A stretch of DNA of 64,000 bases from Laguncularia racemosa (taxonomy: Eukaryota > Streptophyta > Magnoliopsida > Myrtales > Combretaceae). The stretch covers positions 1 to 64,000 of the forward strand of contig JBBMOL010000058.1 in the NCBI GenBank assembly GCA_037954665.1, written 5' to 3'. The notes under the pieces are model-generated. The model ran no database searches. It was not told the DNA's origin and worked only from the letters and a program-made list of their open reading frames with translations. The position numbers were made by a program, and so were the translations under genes. Below, piece after piece: positions 46,801 through 57,563 of this stretch. The first letter of the stretch is position 1, and the number at the start of each line of letters is the position of its first letter.

Positions 46801-48945
46801 AGGGCTAGTTATCTATAGGATGAGTGAAACCACAAGAAGATACACGTATTTTTAAATTTTAATGATTTAGGAGAACGAGGCTTGAGGTGATATCTGGTTC
46901 CAGCTTCCCCCAGTGACGGGTCTACCCCTGTAATGATAGAAACATGGATTAGTTTTCCCTTGTATTCGTCGAAGGTTTCTCTCTTACTTCGGACTAGTGG
47001 GTTCATACCATGCATGTCTAATTTATAGGCTTAAATAAGCTCATATTGAACTTAAATATTAATCATCTTGATTCAAGTTTGGAAATCAACACTATTTTGA
47101 GCAGACGAAAAACGTTTCTTACATGAATTAGACAAAAAAAATTAATAAGTTAAGTTAGAGCTCGTTGAATACTACTATCGATCGATTGAGTTTGCAGTTA
47201 AGTCAAATTTAAGCTTACTCTTGGAGATAATTGTATTCTCATCTTACACAAAGCCATAGAAGCATGAAGCGTCTACATGGCGTGGCCATGGCCCATTCGT
47301 CCTACTTCGGCAAAATAACATCATCTTAGACGAGCTGGCTTTGTGAGATTAATGCGTGGTTGTAGTTGCTATAGTATTTGATTGCCCAAGTTAGTAAATT
47401 GCGTCAGAGAAAAAACCCAAGAATAAAACATGGCATTGATGTTACTTGGACTAGTGGGATGGTCAAGAATCATCTTAATCATTGCAGTTGATTGAATCAA
47501 GCTGGAACATCATAACATGCTAGATGAACTCACAAGCCTAAATACATTCATATTAAACTTAAATATTAATCAACTCGATTCAAATTTAGGAATCAACATT
47601 GGTTTGTATAGAAAAAAAAAAAAAGTTTCATTAGTAAACTGAAAATAAACGAACTTAATTAACCCAAGTGGCAGTTGTAGTATTTGACCTCCCAAGTTTG
47701 TAAATAAATAAATTAAAAAAAAAAGAAGAAGAATGAGAATAAAGAGATAGCATTGATGTTACATGAGTGTCATCAGTTGCTGCATACATTGTTCTACAAC
47801 AAATGTACACTGCCCTTTAAAATAGATTATACCTTGCTTGTACTGTAATAGCCTTTTATGTCAGTCTCAAATTTCCATTCTCGTTTTCAGAAGCGATGGT
47901 CCAAGACTCTTATCCTTCTTATCACTCCCCCTCCGATCGATGAGGAAGCGCGGCTCGAGTATGTCTTCTTCTTTTTTTTTTCGAACTGGTATTTTCTGCA
48001 ACATTACGCGAAATTCAGTGGACATAAAATGTCAATTTGCTAAACTATACGACGAAATTGAGATTGAGAACTAAAAATTTAAAATTTTCTATATATAGTC
48101 ATGGAGACAGACTAAAAATCCTGATGAAATAAAATGTATATGCAGGTTTCCTTATATTGACAATCCAATGGGTCTATCTGAGAGGACCAATGAAGCTGCT
48201 GGTGATTATGCAAAAGCCTGCATTCAAGTTGCAGAGGAATGTGGGCTTCCAGTTATTGATCTTTGGACCAAAATGCAGCAATTACCTAACTGGAAAAAAG
48301 CATGCTTGAGGTGAAATTTTAAAATTGATCTGAGAAATCTTAATTTTTCCCTGAAGAAGTATTCATTTTTACAGCCTGGCTTCGCCTAAAAATTAGAATT
48401 TAGAACTCAACCCTGCTTAAACAAAATTATGATTCCACTGCTGAGTGTCTAGGCATTTAATTAATCGACAGGGCTTATTGTTCATACAACCTATAGACTA
48501 TTGATCAGGTGCAGAAAAACCCTCATAAACTCTCGAACTATGATTTTTACTTTCCCATGGCTTTTGACATTATATAAGGTTTGTAAATCAGTTAGGGACT
48601 TTAGCAATAGTTTGAGGCATATTTGCACATTTTTAGAAAGAAAAGGGTACGCCTTAAAAGTCTAGGTATCCATGTATTTGCCATATGCCCTAAGACTTAT
48701 ATATGAATATTTCGAGATATATGAGCATGTTAATGTCTATCTTTCGAGCAGAATTTTCATATGTTATTTCGTTATGTAAATTCAGGGATGGTCTACATCT
48801 AACTCAGACGGGCAATAGGGTCGTGTTCGAGGAGGTGGTGATGAAACTGAGGGAAGCTGGTCTAAGCCTGGAAAAATTGCCAGTTGATCTTCCATTAATT
48901 GCAGACATTGATCCGAACGATCCTCTCAAATCTTTTGAAAAATGA
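40895..48945 (+). CDS. GDSL/SGNH esterase, CPRD49/IAH1 type (five exons)
   Basis: A hydrolase of the SGNH family acting on ester bonds; the natural substrate in plants is not settled. Exons: 40895-40993, 42069-42314, 47891-47958, 48146-48310 and 48786-48945. All introns are GT-AG and phases agree, giving 245 codons, close to the family's usual 240-255. Catalytic blocks are intact: FGDSITEES (nucleophile Ser), the Gly block RGYSGYNTRW, FFGANDACL (Asn block) and DGLHLTQTGN (Asp and His). The ITPPPIDEE motif is also typical. No signal peptide is seen, so it is probably cytosolic. The start ATG at 40895 is preferred over upstream in-frame codons because MRPEIFLFGDS matches the family N-terminus. 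Exon 2 contains a run of seven serines encoded by AGC repeats. Intron 2 is about 5.6 kb. Confidence 0.92.
41494..41612 (+). mobile_element. tRNA-derived SINE-like insertion in intron 1
   Basis: TAGTGGTTAAGG (41511-41522, A box) and GATTCAAATCC (41550-41560, B box) with tRNA-like spacing are followed by a short body and an A-rich 3' end (about 41587-41612). This layout is that of a plant SINE. It is short, perhaps truncated, and no clear target duplication was seen. Confidence 0.55.
42153..42178 (+). repeat. AGC microsatellite in GDSL exon 2
   Basis: Seven to eight AGC repeats encode a poly-serine loop after FPAEIN. Length change by whole repeats would keep the frame. The loop sits between the Gly and Asn catalytic blocks. 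Confidence 0.85.
42315..47890 (+). other. Intron 2 of the GDSL gene
   Basis: About 5.6 kb, GTATTT...TTTTCAG, with no ORF of note. It holds a purine-rich island at 43137-43390, a less AT-rich stretch at 43560-43800 that I do not recognise, a tandem ~55-bp duplication (44105-44215, GGYACTCATG.TG.CTTTCT), a (TA) run at 45303-45318, and a degenerate duplication of about 250-400 bp (47040-47450 versus 47530-47770). Confidence 0.7.
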
Positions 48946-50210
48946 CACAGTTGAGGCAGATCCAAAGGGGATAGTTTTGCTTCTTCAATGCCTCAAATTT
49001 GTCTTATATCTATAAAACCAACTAGCAGAACTTCTTGTGTTGACTTTAGACCACTTTTAGCAACTTTTCTTCGATTTCTGATGTTTCCTTTTACTAAACA
49101 TAGAAATTACAAGCAATATAAGGACTTTATATTTGGGATTATTTTTTCTTTATCTTACCAGTTAACGGATGAGATATGAATTAACTGATGTACAGAGTGC
49201 TTATGTTGTATTATGAAAGTCTTAATGAGCAGAAAGGTGATGACTATGAACCTCGAGCATATGCATATCGAGCTTCTCATATGTAAGCCTTGTTTACCCT
49301 TGTGTTGTCATGCACATTTTAACTTATTTTTTAATGAGCAGTGGTTTCTCAAACGAAAAGAGCTTTCATGGTGATTTTGCTGTTCTCCTCGTAGAGCGTG
49401 TAGCATGTTTGATTCTCTCTTGCCATATTCCTTGTAAAATAATTAATATAAGAAAGTATGAATTTTGCCTTGGAAATCATATTTGTGCGATATCTTTAAA
49501 TATATTTTTTTATATATAGTGATCATTTTAGGATTATCCGTTTCATTATTTAATCGTTAAATTTTCTATTTTTTATAACCATGTTAACGAGCTGCAATCT
49601 ACATGATATTCAAACATAAAATACCTACCCCCTCGTGGCATCCGCAGTCCAGCCCTCTTTTGCTGAATCCCAAATCAAGAAGAGGGAACTTGCTTCTTCC
49701 AGCAGGTTTATATTTGTTTCCTTTTCCTCAGACATCCTTTTCTTGAAATAGGCTTTGTTGGAAGGCCCATGAGTCCTTTTTTTTTTTTTTATTATTATTA
49801 TTATTAAGCCCACTTAATGAGTCTTATATATCCGGACAGCCATCTAATTGCTCAAATCACCTTCCTTTGATTTTGTTAACTTTGTACTCCCAGTTTAATC
49901 GATTTATGTAAATATTATTAAGTATCTTTAAAGTGAAATGAACCAGGAAGAAACATTGGAATTATTATGATTTTATGTAGCATAGGAGGTTATAAGGTCT
50001 TAACCAGTTCCTTATTTCTCCATCATACTCTTTAGTGCTTAGCATCTCAATTGATCTGACTTTATAAATTATCATAGCCTTCTTGATTGGATAGGTATAA
50101 CTTATGAGGATGGAAATTAATCATCATGGGTAGACTCAGGTTTAAAATTCTTGGAACCTACTCGTTTAGGTTAGAATTCGGAGTACCGCCTCCTATATAC
50201 AATACAACTT
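48946..50210. other. Spacer between the GDSL gene and the copia element
   Basis: GDSL 3' UTR and AT-rich sequence. A short minus-strand ORF at 49625-49813 lacks recognisable motifs and has an ATT repeat at 49790-49806. No gene called. Confidence 0.5.
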
Positions 50211-50917
50211 TGTAAATTACATGAATTTGATTTTTTTTTCTTTTTTTTTTTTTGATTGCTTTTTTTAGTTGAATAATTCAATTCCTTATTTTAGAAGACT
50301 TAATAGATTTGAGGAAATTTATTAGTCTAAGTCAAGTAGGATTTGTTTTGAGCAGTAACTAATTTTTAGGAGTCATTAGTGTTAGGGCCAACACATAAAA
50401 AATAATGAAGTAAAATTAAAAGAGGAAGAAAAATAAAGGCACAAAATTTTATTCGGATTTACCTGTTAACCAGAGCTACGTCCAGCAGAAAATTCTATTA
50501 TAATTAGTACCTTACTCTCTCATTATATCATACAATTACAAGCAAAAAAGAGAATATATAATACCAGTTATTTATGGGTCAAAGCTCAAATTTTTAATGA
50601 ACAAATATAGATTTAAATACTAAAAGCTCTCTAGTGTCTACGAGGCGCTGCCCACTTGAGACCCCCGCCGGGGCGACTTCCCTAGACCCTCGCCTACTCA
50701 ATATAGAGCGGGACCCACATATCTTCCTATCGTAGGAGAATATGAGCCACACCCTATCAATTAATTAGCCATTTTTTCTTATAAAAAGTGTGCTATTTGT
50801 TTTGTTATATTTTAAATTTCTAAAAATAGCAATAAAAAGTAACTTTTCCTCTAGCATATTTAGCTCCATTATATATTGCTAAATTATTCTTTTAGAAATG
50901 GTTCTCTTTTTGTTTTA
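50211..50917 (+). repeat. 5' LTR of the copia element (split by an insertion)
   Basis: Compared with the 3' LTR it lacks about a dozen bases near the start. It contains the insertion 50380-50759 plus a duplicated 5-mer. Without these it is about 320 bp. It ends directly before the PBS. Confidence 0.8.
50380..50759. mobile_element. 380-bp solo-LTR-like insertion in the copia 5' LTR
   Basis: It begins TGTTAGGG and ends CCCTATCA (7 of 8 inverted), flanked by ATTAG (50375-50379) and ATTAA (50760-50764), which fit a 5-bp target duplication with one change. The 3' LTR of the host shows the empty site (ATTAGTTAGCC). A CTACGTCCAG motif (50480-50490) and a GC-rich tract (50640-50720) resemble the reverse of some plant LTRs, so the original orientation was probably minus. 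Confidence 0.8.
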
Positions 50918-50929
50918 TGGTATCAAAGC
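50918..50929 (+). promoter_or_regulatory. Primer-binding site of the copia element
   Basis: TGGTATCAAAGC, one change from the tRNA-iMet complement TGGTATCAGAGC common in plant copia elements, directly after the 5' LTR. Confidence 0.75.
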
Positions 50930-51009
50930 TTGGTTGAGGCTCCTTTACTCTTTTTGTCTTCTTATCTATCAAGTTTCATTTGTTTTGTTGGAGAGGATTG
51001 AAAGTTGTG

Positions 51010-51840
51010 GAGAGAGATGGTTTAGCAAATGGAGGAAACAATTTAAACACACAATATGGTGTTGAGAAACTTATAGAGACAAACTACAAGTATTAGAAGA
51101 TGTGTATGGAGGCATATCTTAAAAGTCAAGACCTATGGGGTTTAATTGTTGGTGATGATGCAGAAATTCTAACAGATATTCCACTAAATGTTGAACAACA
51201 AAGGAAATGGAAGATTAAGTGTAGCAAAGCTCTTTTTGCTTTAAAAACATCGGTTTGCAAAGAGTTCATTGATCATGTTCGTGATATCAGCTCATAAAAA
51301 GAAGTATGAGAGACGCTTGAGAGTTGAGAGGCTATTTTCAAAAAAGAATACAATAAGGTTGTAGTTGTTGCAAAATGAGATGGCAACATTAACATAAGGA
51401 AGTATGTCTATTTTTGAATATTTTTTGCAGGTTAAAAATATTTGTGCTGAAATTTTGGAATTAAATGTGGATGAGAAGACCAGTGAAGCAAGATTACAAC
51501 GGTTTCCCATTTGAGGATTGAAGAAGGAATACACTCCTTTTGTTACCACCATTAAGGGATGGGCAAATCAACCCTCAGTTGAAGAATTAGAAAGCTTGCT
51601 TTCTAATCAAGAGGCCCTAGTAAAGCAAATGACAAAGAATTTTAATCTTGAGGCCGTTCTCTTCTCAAAGGGAAAGCATTATAAGATGAATGCATAAACA
51701 GGAAACAAGAATAGTGAAAAAGGTTCAAATGCTAAAAAAGCTACTAATGACAGCTCATAAAGAGGTAAAATTGGGCACATTAAGAGGAATTGTAGAGTCA
51801 AGCTCTCAAAGAAAATGTTGCAAGTGAAAATGAAGGATAT
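51010..51840 (+). pseudogene. Gag of the copia element
   Basis: The open piece 51100-51297 reads MCMEAYLKSQDLWGLIVGDD and LFALKTSVCKEFIDHVRD, the usual start of copia gag. A zinc-knuckle remnant KIGHIKRNCRVK lies near 51765 with its first Cys lost. Many stops lie between. Confidence 0.75.
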
Positions 51841-51939
51841 GATCAACTTAAATGGGAGTAACGCTTCACTATAGAAGTTGTTGGAGGAAGGAATGATGCC
51901 AAGTCAACACCAACACAAGCTTTTCTTAGCCATGAGAGT

Positions 51940-53560
51940 TATAAAGAGGAGTAGATCATTAATTTAGGTTGCTCTCATCATGTAACTGGAAATGATTCAC
52001 TATTCTCATAGCAACGTTAACATAATGGAGATCAAGTAATTATTACAGTCGATAACTCAACATATCTAGTAGCAAAAGAAGGTGTTGTAAAAATTGTTGT
52101 TGGTGACACAAGCATTGTCAAGCTAAACGATGTCTTTCATGTACCCAGTTTGAAGAGAAATCTAGTTTCAGTTTCTCAAATTACAAATTCTGGAAAATAT
52201 GTTTTATTTGGTTTGGATTGTGTTAAAGTTCTTGATAATGTGAAGAATATAGCTATCGATGCTGTTATCATTGGAAAAAAGAATTGCTCCTTATTTATCA
52301 TGTTAGTAACGGAAGCTTATGTGAAAAAGATAAGCCAAACTGATGCTGTAGCAATTTGGCATGCTTAGTTGCGTCACTTAGGCTATCAACAACTGCAACT
52401 AATTTCCTCAAAGAAATTAGTGGATGGCATACCAATTTTACAAAATGTTCACAAAGATGTGATTTGTCAAGGCTGTCATTTTGCAAGTCACATAGTCTTC
52501 CTTTCATGAAGTCATCAAGTCACATATTTGCTATGTTTGAGCTAGTTCGTATAGATTTGATTGGACCAACAAAAACATTGAGTTATGCTGGAATTCGTTA
52601 TGTCATAGTGTTGGTAGATGACTTTTCAAGATATACCTAGGTGAAATTTTTAAAGAGAAGAGTGAAGCATTATTCAAGTTTGTTGAGTTCAAAAATGTTG
52701 TGGAGAAGGAATTTGGGAAGAAGATTAAATGCTTGTGAAGTGACAATGGAGGAGAATATATGTTTGATGATTTCTTTTGCTATTGTGGCCAGCAATGTAT
52801 TTCATGGCAGATGACATGTCTAAATACTCCCCAACAGAATGGTGTCTCTGAGAGAAAATTAGCTTATCTTGCTTTAGTATGTCTCTCATGGCTACATGAT
52901 AAGAATCTCCTTAGAGAGCTTTAGGTTGAAGCTTTTCAATGTGCATGCTATGTAATAAATTGCTTACCTCCATGGCCAGGTAAAGAGAAATCTTCTTTTG
53001 AGCTTTCGTATGGTGTAAAGCCAAATGTAAATCACTTTTGAGTATTTGGCATATCTCAAAATCTGACCGAACTAAGCTTGACTCAAAAGCAAAGAATTGT
53101 GTTTTTGATGGCTATGATTCCTATAGGAAAGGATGGAGGTGTATGGATCCTCAAATAAAGAAGTTTACCGCTTCCAGAGATGTGGTGTTCAATGGAATTT
53201 CATCTTATTATTCTACACAAAAAGCTTATGCTCAAGAAGTCACCCTTAATAGTGATGAAGAGTACTTATAGCTATATCCCGAAAACAACATGGTGGCATC
53301 AAATAATGATGAAAGTGCATCAACTCCAAACATTATAAACTCATATGGTGGTGAGCAGCATGTTCAAAGATAGGCCACAAAGGAGATAAAGCAAACAACA
53401 TACCTCAAAGATTATAAAGTGCAATTAAATCATTGCATTATTACTTTATGTTTCTTTATTGGAGCTATAGAAGGTAAACCAACAGATTACAAAGAAGCCA
53501 AAGATTGTCTAAGATGGGAAGCAACTATGAGAGAAGAAATTGAAGCCTTAATAAGAATCA
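51940..53560 (+). pseudogene. Protease and integrase of the copia element
   Basis: The protease remnant is INLGCSHHVTGN near 51958, with the catalytic Asp replaced (family DSGCSHHVTG). The pre-integrase region follows: DVFHVPSLKRNLVSVSQITN (52131), AIWHA-stop-LRHLGYQQLQ. The integrase zinc region and core read LVRIDLIGPTKTLSYAGIRY and VIVLVDDFSRYT (52535-52640), then out-of-frame pieces (NACE, SDNGGEY-like near 52740, NGVSERK near 52845). Inactive. Confidence 0.8.
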
Positions 53561-55080
53561 AACATGGGAGTTGATGCCAAAATCGAAAAAGTGTGAATCT
53601 ATTAGTTGTAAATGGGTTTACAGTTTAAAGAAGAAAGCAGATGGGACTATTGATAAATGCAAAGGTCAACTTGTTACACATGGGTTTTCTCAAAGCTATG
53701 GATTGGATTATGAGGAGACATTCAGTCCCGTTGCAAAAATGGTAATAGTAAGATCCATTTTTTCTCTTGTAGCTCATAAAAGTTGGAAAGTATGGTAACT
53801 CGATGTAAAAAATGTATTTTTATATGGAGAACTAAATTGTGAAGTTTTTATGGAACAACTTGAAGGTTTTGTCTCAAAGTTGGAAAGCATGGCAACTAGA
53901 TGTGAAAAATGCATTTTTATATGGAGAACTAGATCATAAAGTGTTTATGGAACAACTTAAAAGTTTTGTCTCAAAGTAGTATCTCTACCATGCAGCTGAA
54001 GAAGGCACTCTATGGCCTTAAACAAGCACCTTGTGCTTGGTATGGTAAAGTAGCCCAATACTTTATCTTTTGTGGATTTAAAGTTTTTTATGCATATTCT
54101 AGCTTGTTCATCAAATTAGAATCAAATATGCATTTGCTAGTTTTACTTTATGTTGATGATATGATAATTACAGGAGACAATGAAGTTGAGATTACTATGC
54201 TGAAAAATAATCTATCTATTCGTTTTGAGATGAAGAGTCTTAGGGAGGTTGGTTGCTTTCTTGGTTTGGAAATTGAAAAATCCGATCAAGGATACTTTAT
54301 TTCACAAAAAGGATATTCAAGGAAGCTCTTGTAATGTTTTGGCATGTGGGAGTCAAAAGAAAAAGCCATTCCAATGGGGATTCAAAAGAAAAAGCCATTC
54401 CAATGGAGCCACATCTCAAGTTAATGAAAGATGAAGGGAAGCTATTAGAAGATTCCAGAAAATTCAAACAACTTGTTGGTAACTTAATTTATTTAACCAT
54501 CATAAGACTTGAGATTGACTGTTCTATTGGTGTAGTTTCTCAGTTCATGCAAAGTCTAAGGAGTTCTCACTTAGAAGTAGCAAAGAGAATTTTACATTAT
54601 GTAAAGGGCTCTATCGATCATGTTCTTATGTACAACAAGAGTGAAATGTTCTTGTTAAGTGACTTTACTAACGTTGATTAGGCAGGAGATGCAAATGACA
54701 AACATTCAACATTAGGCCATTGTTTCAACACTAGTTCAACTATGATATCCCCGTGTAGTAGGAAGCAATTTGTGTTACTTTATCTAGCATAGAAACTAAA
54801 TATGTGGCAACAACTATGGCTGCACAAGAATGTATGTGATTGAAGAGATTGATGGCAGATATGCTGGGCAAATTGATTATGTTGTAAAGATTAAATGTGA
54901 CAATGAAAGTGTGATTAAGCTTGCAGCAAATCCAATTTTCCATGGGAGAACAAAGCATATTGAAGTTCATCATCACTACATTCAAGAGAACGTGTTAGAG
55001 CAAGAAATTGAGTTGAAGAAAATCTCCACAAATGATCATATTGGAGACATATTTACTAAAGCATTGGGCAAGCCATAGTT
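53561..55080 (+). pseudogene. Reverse transcriptase and RNase H of the copia element
   Basis: RT motifs: CKWVYSLKKKADGTIDKCK, DYEETFSPVAKMVIVRSIF, LKKALYGLKQAPCAWYGKV and LLYVDDMIITGDNE (YVDD). RNase H ends with NPIFHGRTKHIEVHHHYI and DIFTKALGKP, typical of copia. A 97-bp tandem duplication (from 53784) falls on the segment bearing a catalytic Asp and shifts the frame. A 29-bp tandem duplication occurs at 54353-54410. Several further stops. Confidence 0.88.
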
Positions 55081-55137
55081 TGAAGAGTTTAGAGCTGCAC
55101 TTGGTGTTGATGACCGTAAGCATGCACTAAAGAGGAG

Positions 55138-55460
55138 TGTTAAAAATTAGTGCATCTTACATGAATTTGTTTTTTTGTTTTGATTACTTTCTTATTTGAA
55201 TAATTCAATTCTTTATTTTAAGGAAGACTTAATGGATTTAAGAAGATTTATTAGTCAAATCAAGTATGATTTGTTTTGAACAGTAGCTGATTTTTAGAAG
55301 TTATTAGTTAGCCATTTTTTGCTTATAAAAGTGTATTATTTGTTTCGCTATATTTTCAATTTTTTTAAATAGTAATAAAAAGTAACTTTTCCTTTAGCAT
55401 ATTTAGCTTCACTATTTACTGCTAAATTATTCCTTTAGCAATAGTTCTTTTTATTTATTT
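55138..55460 (+). repeat. 3' LTR of the copia element
   Basis: Starts TGTTAAAAATTAGTGC after the PPT. Aligns with the 5' LTR to TTTTTATTTATTT near 55460. Shows the unoccupied state of the site used by the 380-bp insertion. Confidence 0.8.
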
Positions 55461-57157
55461 GTACCATATTATCACAATTAGATCAAAATGTTCTATAAGA
55501 TACCTAAAAGGAGGTTAATTAAATTTGAAATATATAACAAAAATCCAATCACGGTTGACCTTTTTATGATTCATGAATCTAGACTCATGCTCCCTCAAAT
55601 TGTCAAATATGCAAAAGCTTAAAATTAACCATCTCTCACATCCTTGATTCGAGTCCTTAAGTTTGTTACTTCTTTTTTTTTCTCTTAATTGTTTTTTTTT
55701 TTTTGTTGTCATAATTTGTTATATCTGAAATTTTTGTAATATCTTTACGTGATGTTTGGACTTGTAATTGATTACTATTTTAGGTATGAAAGGCTGTGGC
55801 ATTTAAGTATTAGCATGTTAGCAGCAATATTTTTCATGAAAAAAATCGAACCAATATTAATAAGGTAGGACTCTACTCTATAACTTTTTTACATGCTATT
55901 TACCTAATCATTCTTGATAATACTCATCTCAAATATATAGGTTGTGTAGCTTAATAGTTTTAAATTGGGTTGATTCTCAGAATATAATATGATAAGGAAG
56001 AAAGATAACTACTATTCTTGAGTTTGCGTTGATTTCAATAGGTTGTGCCTATTAAATGCTTGATCGCCATGTAGATTCATAACGATTCGAGGCATGGTTT
56101 AAGATTGTAATATTTCGGCCATATTGTTTCATTTGATTGGGCAAAGTTAAAAGGATTATTTATTTATTTGTTCGGTTGTATTAAGGAATAATAGTCCTAG
56201 ATCTATGGCATTCCACATGCGGAATAGAAGTTCCATTGAACTATATGGAATGAATAGTTATTTTGTCTGTGTGGGGTAAATGACTGAAAAGATATTTTGT
56301 TTCATCCAATAACCAAAAGCAACCATAGTGGCTTCGATACCAAGCCAAGACATTACATTTGAATGTAAATTCAGAGTACTCATTGGAACTTGAAAACAAA
56401 ATGCAACTATTGAATATATTAAGATACAAAGTGTACTTATTTAGGGGGGGTGGGGGCTGGTGGAGGGTGAGGGGGAACATTACATATGAAAAATTCTAAG
56501 ATAATATCATTATTACAGCCTGAATTTTATTTATTTTTTAAATTTTATATATAAAGTTTGAAGTTGCTAAATATTATATCAATTAGATTTATATTTATCA
56601 AATTTCGTACTTGAAATTTGAAATTACAAATGTTATATCCAATTAAACATTTACTTATCAAATTTTCTATCTCAATCATCTTTTAATGGATGATATAATG
56701 AACAATCATCGTGCAAGAGTACAATTATGAGTAATGTGGTAAACTTGAGAAGTAAAAACTTGATAGGTTATAAACTTTAGCAACTTCAAATTTTATGATA
56801 AAATTTAAAAAACACTCATAGTTAGCCAAGGATTTTAATATTATTATCATAAACCTTTTAGGAATAAGTGTAAATACATTTTTTAAACTATTGATCAGGT
56901 ATAAATAGATCCCTAAATATTCAAAATGTAGTTTTATCTCTTTATAACTTTTGAAATTGTGCAGATAACCTATAAAGTATCGCTAAAACCTAAGGAGTTA
57001 TGGGGTTTTAATAAAAATTTGAAGTTATTTGCACATTTTCAAATGTTATAAAAAAATAAAACGATATATTAAAATTTTAAAAAATCTATTTTTACCTGAA
57101 TAGTTTAGAAAATGTATTTGTAATTTCATCACCTTTTTACCCAAGCACATGCATATA
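55461..57157. other. AT-rich spacer
   Basis: No gene seen. A purine-rich G-run (GGGGGGGTGGGGG near 56442) and poly-T tracts (55670-55705) are low complexity. A short minus ORF at 56241-56480 has no coding signal beyond being open. Confidence 0.5.
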
Positions 57158-57247
57158 ACTTCCAACTTTATTCCACTACGGAGGAGGTAAAAAGTGATGA
57201 TGACTTCCAACTTTATTACACTATGGAGGAGGTAAAAAGTGATGATG
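57158..57247 (-). repeat. 45-bp tandem duplication across the CLE stop codon
   Basis: Two units, 57203-57247 and 57158-57202, differ at a few bases. Each contains, on the minus strand, codons for HHHFLPPP followed by TAG and a short 3' stretch. The first belongs to the CLE ORF; the second lies in its 3' UTR. Confidence 0.9.
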
Positions 57248-57490
57248 AGGATCTGGCCCTTGCGGCACAGCTCTTTCCGGATCCGCCAGTTCTCTTCTAA
57301 ATCTCTCGCCCTTATACTTCATGTTGGCATAGTCCATCCCGAGCTTACGTATTAGAGAGTGGCTATCAACCCTTTTTTCTTTGGGAATGTTAAGGTCAGA
57401 GTACCTTAATGCCTCCAAATTTGTCATGTGAAGTGACAATACAATGAGCAGAATCAAACAGGACACTTGAATGCTTAGTAATTTGGCCAT
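57221..57490 (-). CDS. CLE-family peptide hormone precursor
   Basis: 89 codons, single exon. Residues 1-28 form a signal peptide (MAKLLSIQVSCLILLIVLSL...), so the product is secreted. The middle is a charged variable region. Residues 73-84 read RAVPQGPDPHHH, matching the CLE motif R-x-V-P-x-G-P-D-P-x-H-H, with prolines at motif positions 4, 7 and 9. CLE peptides are cut from such precursors and bind leucine-rich-repeat receptor kinases in cell-to-cell signalling. Here the motif is followed by a short FLPPP tail. Ala at motif position 2, Gln at 5 and His at 10 are less usual. A TATA box lies 66 bp upstream. The main alternative is another small secreted peptide, but the motif makes CLE likely. 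Confidence 0.78.
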   Translation of the reverse strand: MAKLLSIQVSCLILLIVLSLHMTNLEALRYSDLNIPKEKRVDSHSLIRKLGMDYANMKYKGERFRRELADPERAVPQGPDPHHHFLPPP

Positions 57491-57555
57491 TGTGAGGAAG
57501 ATAGAAACAAGATCGAATGTAGATGAAGTACGTTGTCATGCATTGTCAACACCGG

Positions 57556-57563
57556 TATATATA
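57556..57563 (-). promoter_or_regulatory. TATA box of the CLE gene
   Basis: TATATATA within CTATATATACCGG on the minus strand, 66 bp before the ATG. This would give a 5' UTR of about 35-40 nt. Confidence 0.65.

Larger units (their letters stand above)
50211..55460 (+). mobile_element. Ty1/copia retrotransposon, decayed
   Basis: Order: LTR, PBS, gag, protease, integrase, RT, RNase H, LTR, on the plus strand; integrase before RT makes it Ty1/copia. Both LTRs align over about 320 bp once a 380-bp insertion in the 5' LTR is removed. PBS TGGTATCAAAGC begins at 50918, and the PPT AAAGAGGAG is at 55129-55137. The first bases of the 5' LTR are altered, so no target duplication could be matched. Stops and frameshifts are frequent throughout. 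Confidence 0.85.

Noticed and set aside
49625..49813. Minus-strand 62-codon ORF
   Set aside because: Begins in a poly-Ile/Lys low-complexity stretch from ATT and poly-T repeats; no domain.
50640..50720. GC-rich tract as an rRNA or organelle fragment
   Set aside because: It lies within a TG...CA insertion with a target duplication and does not match a conserved rRNA core that I can recall.
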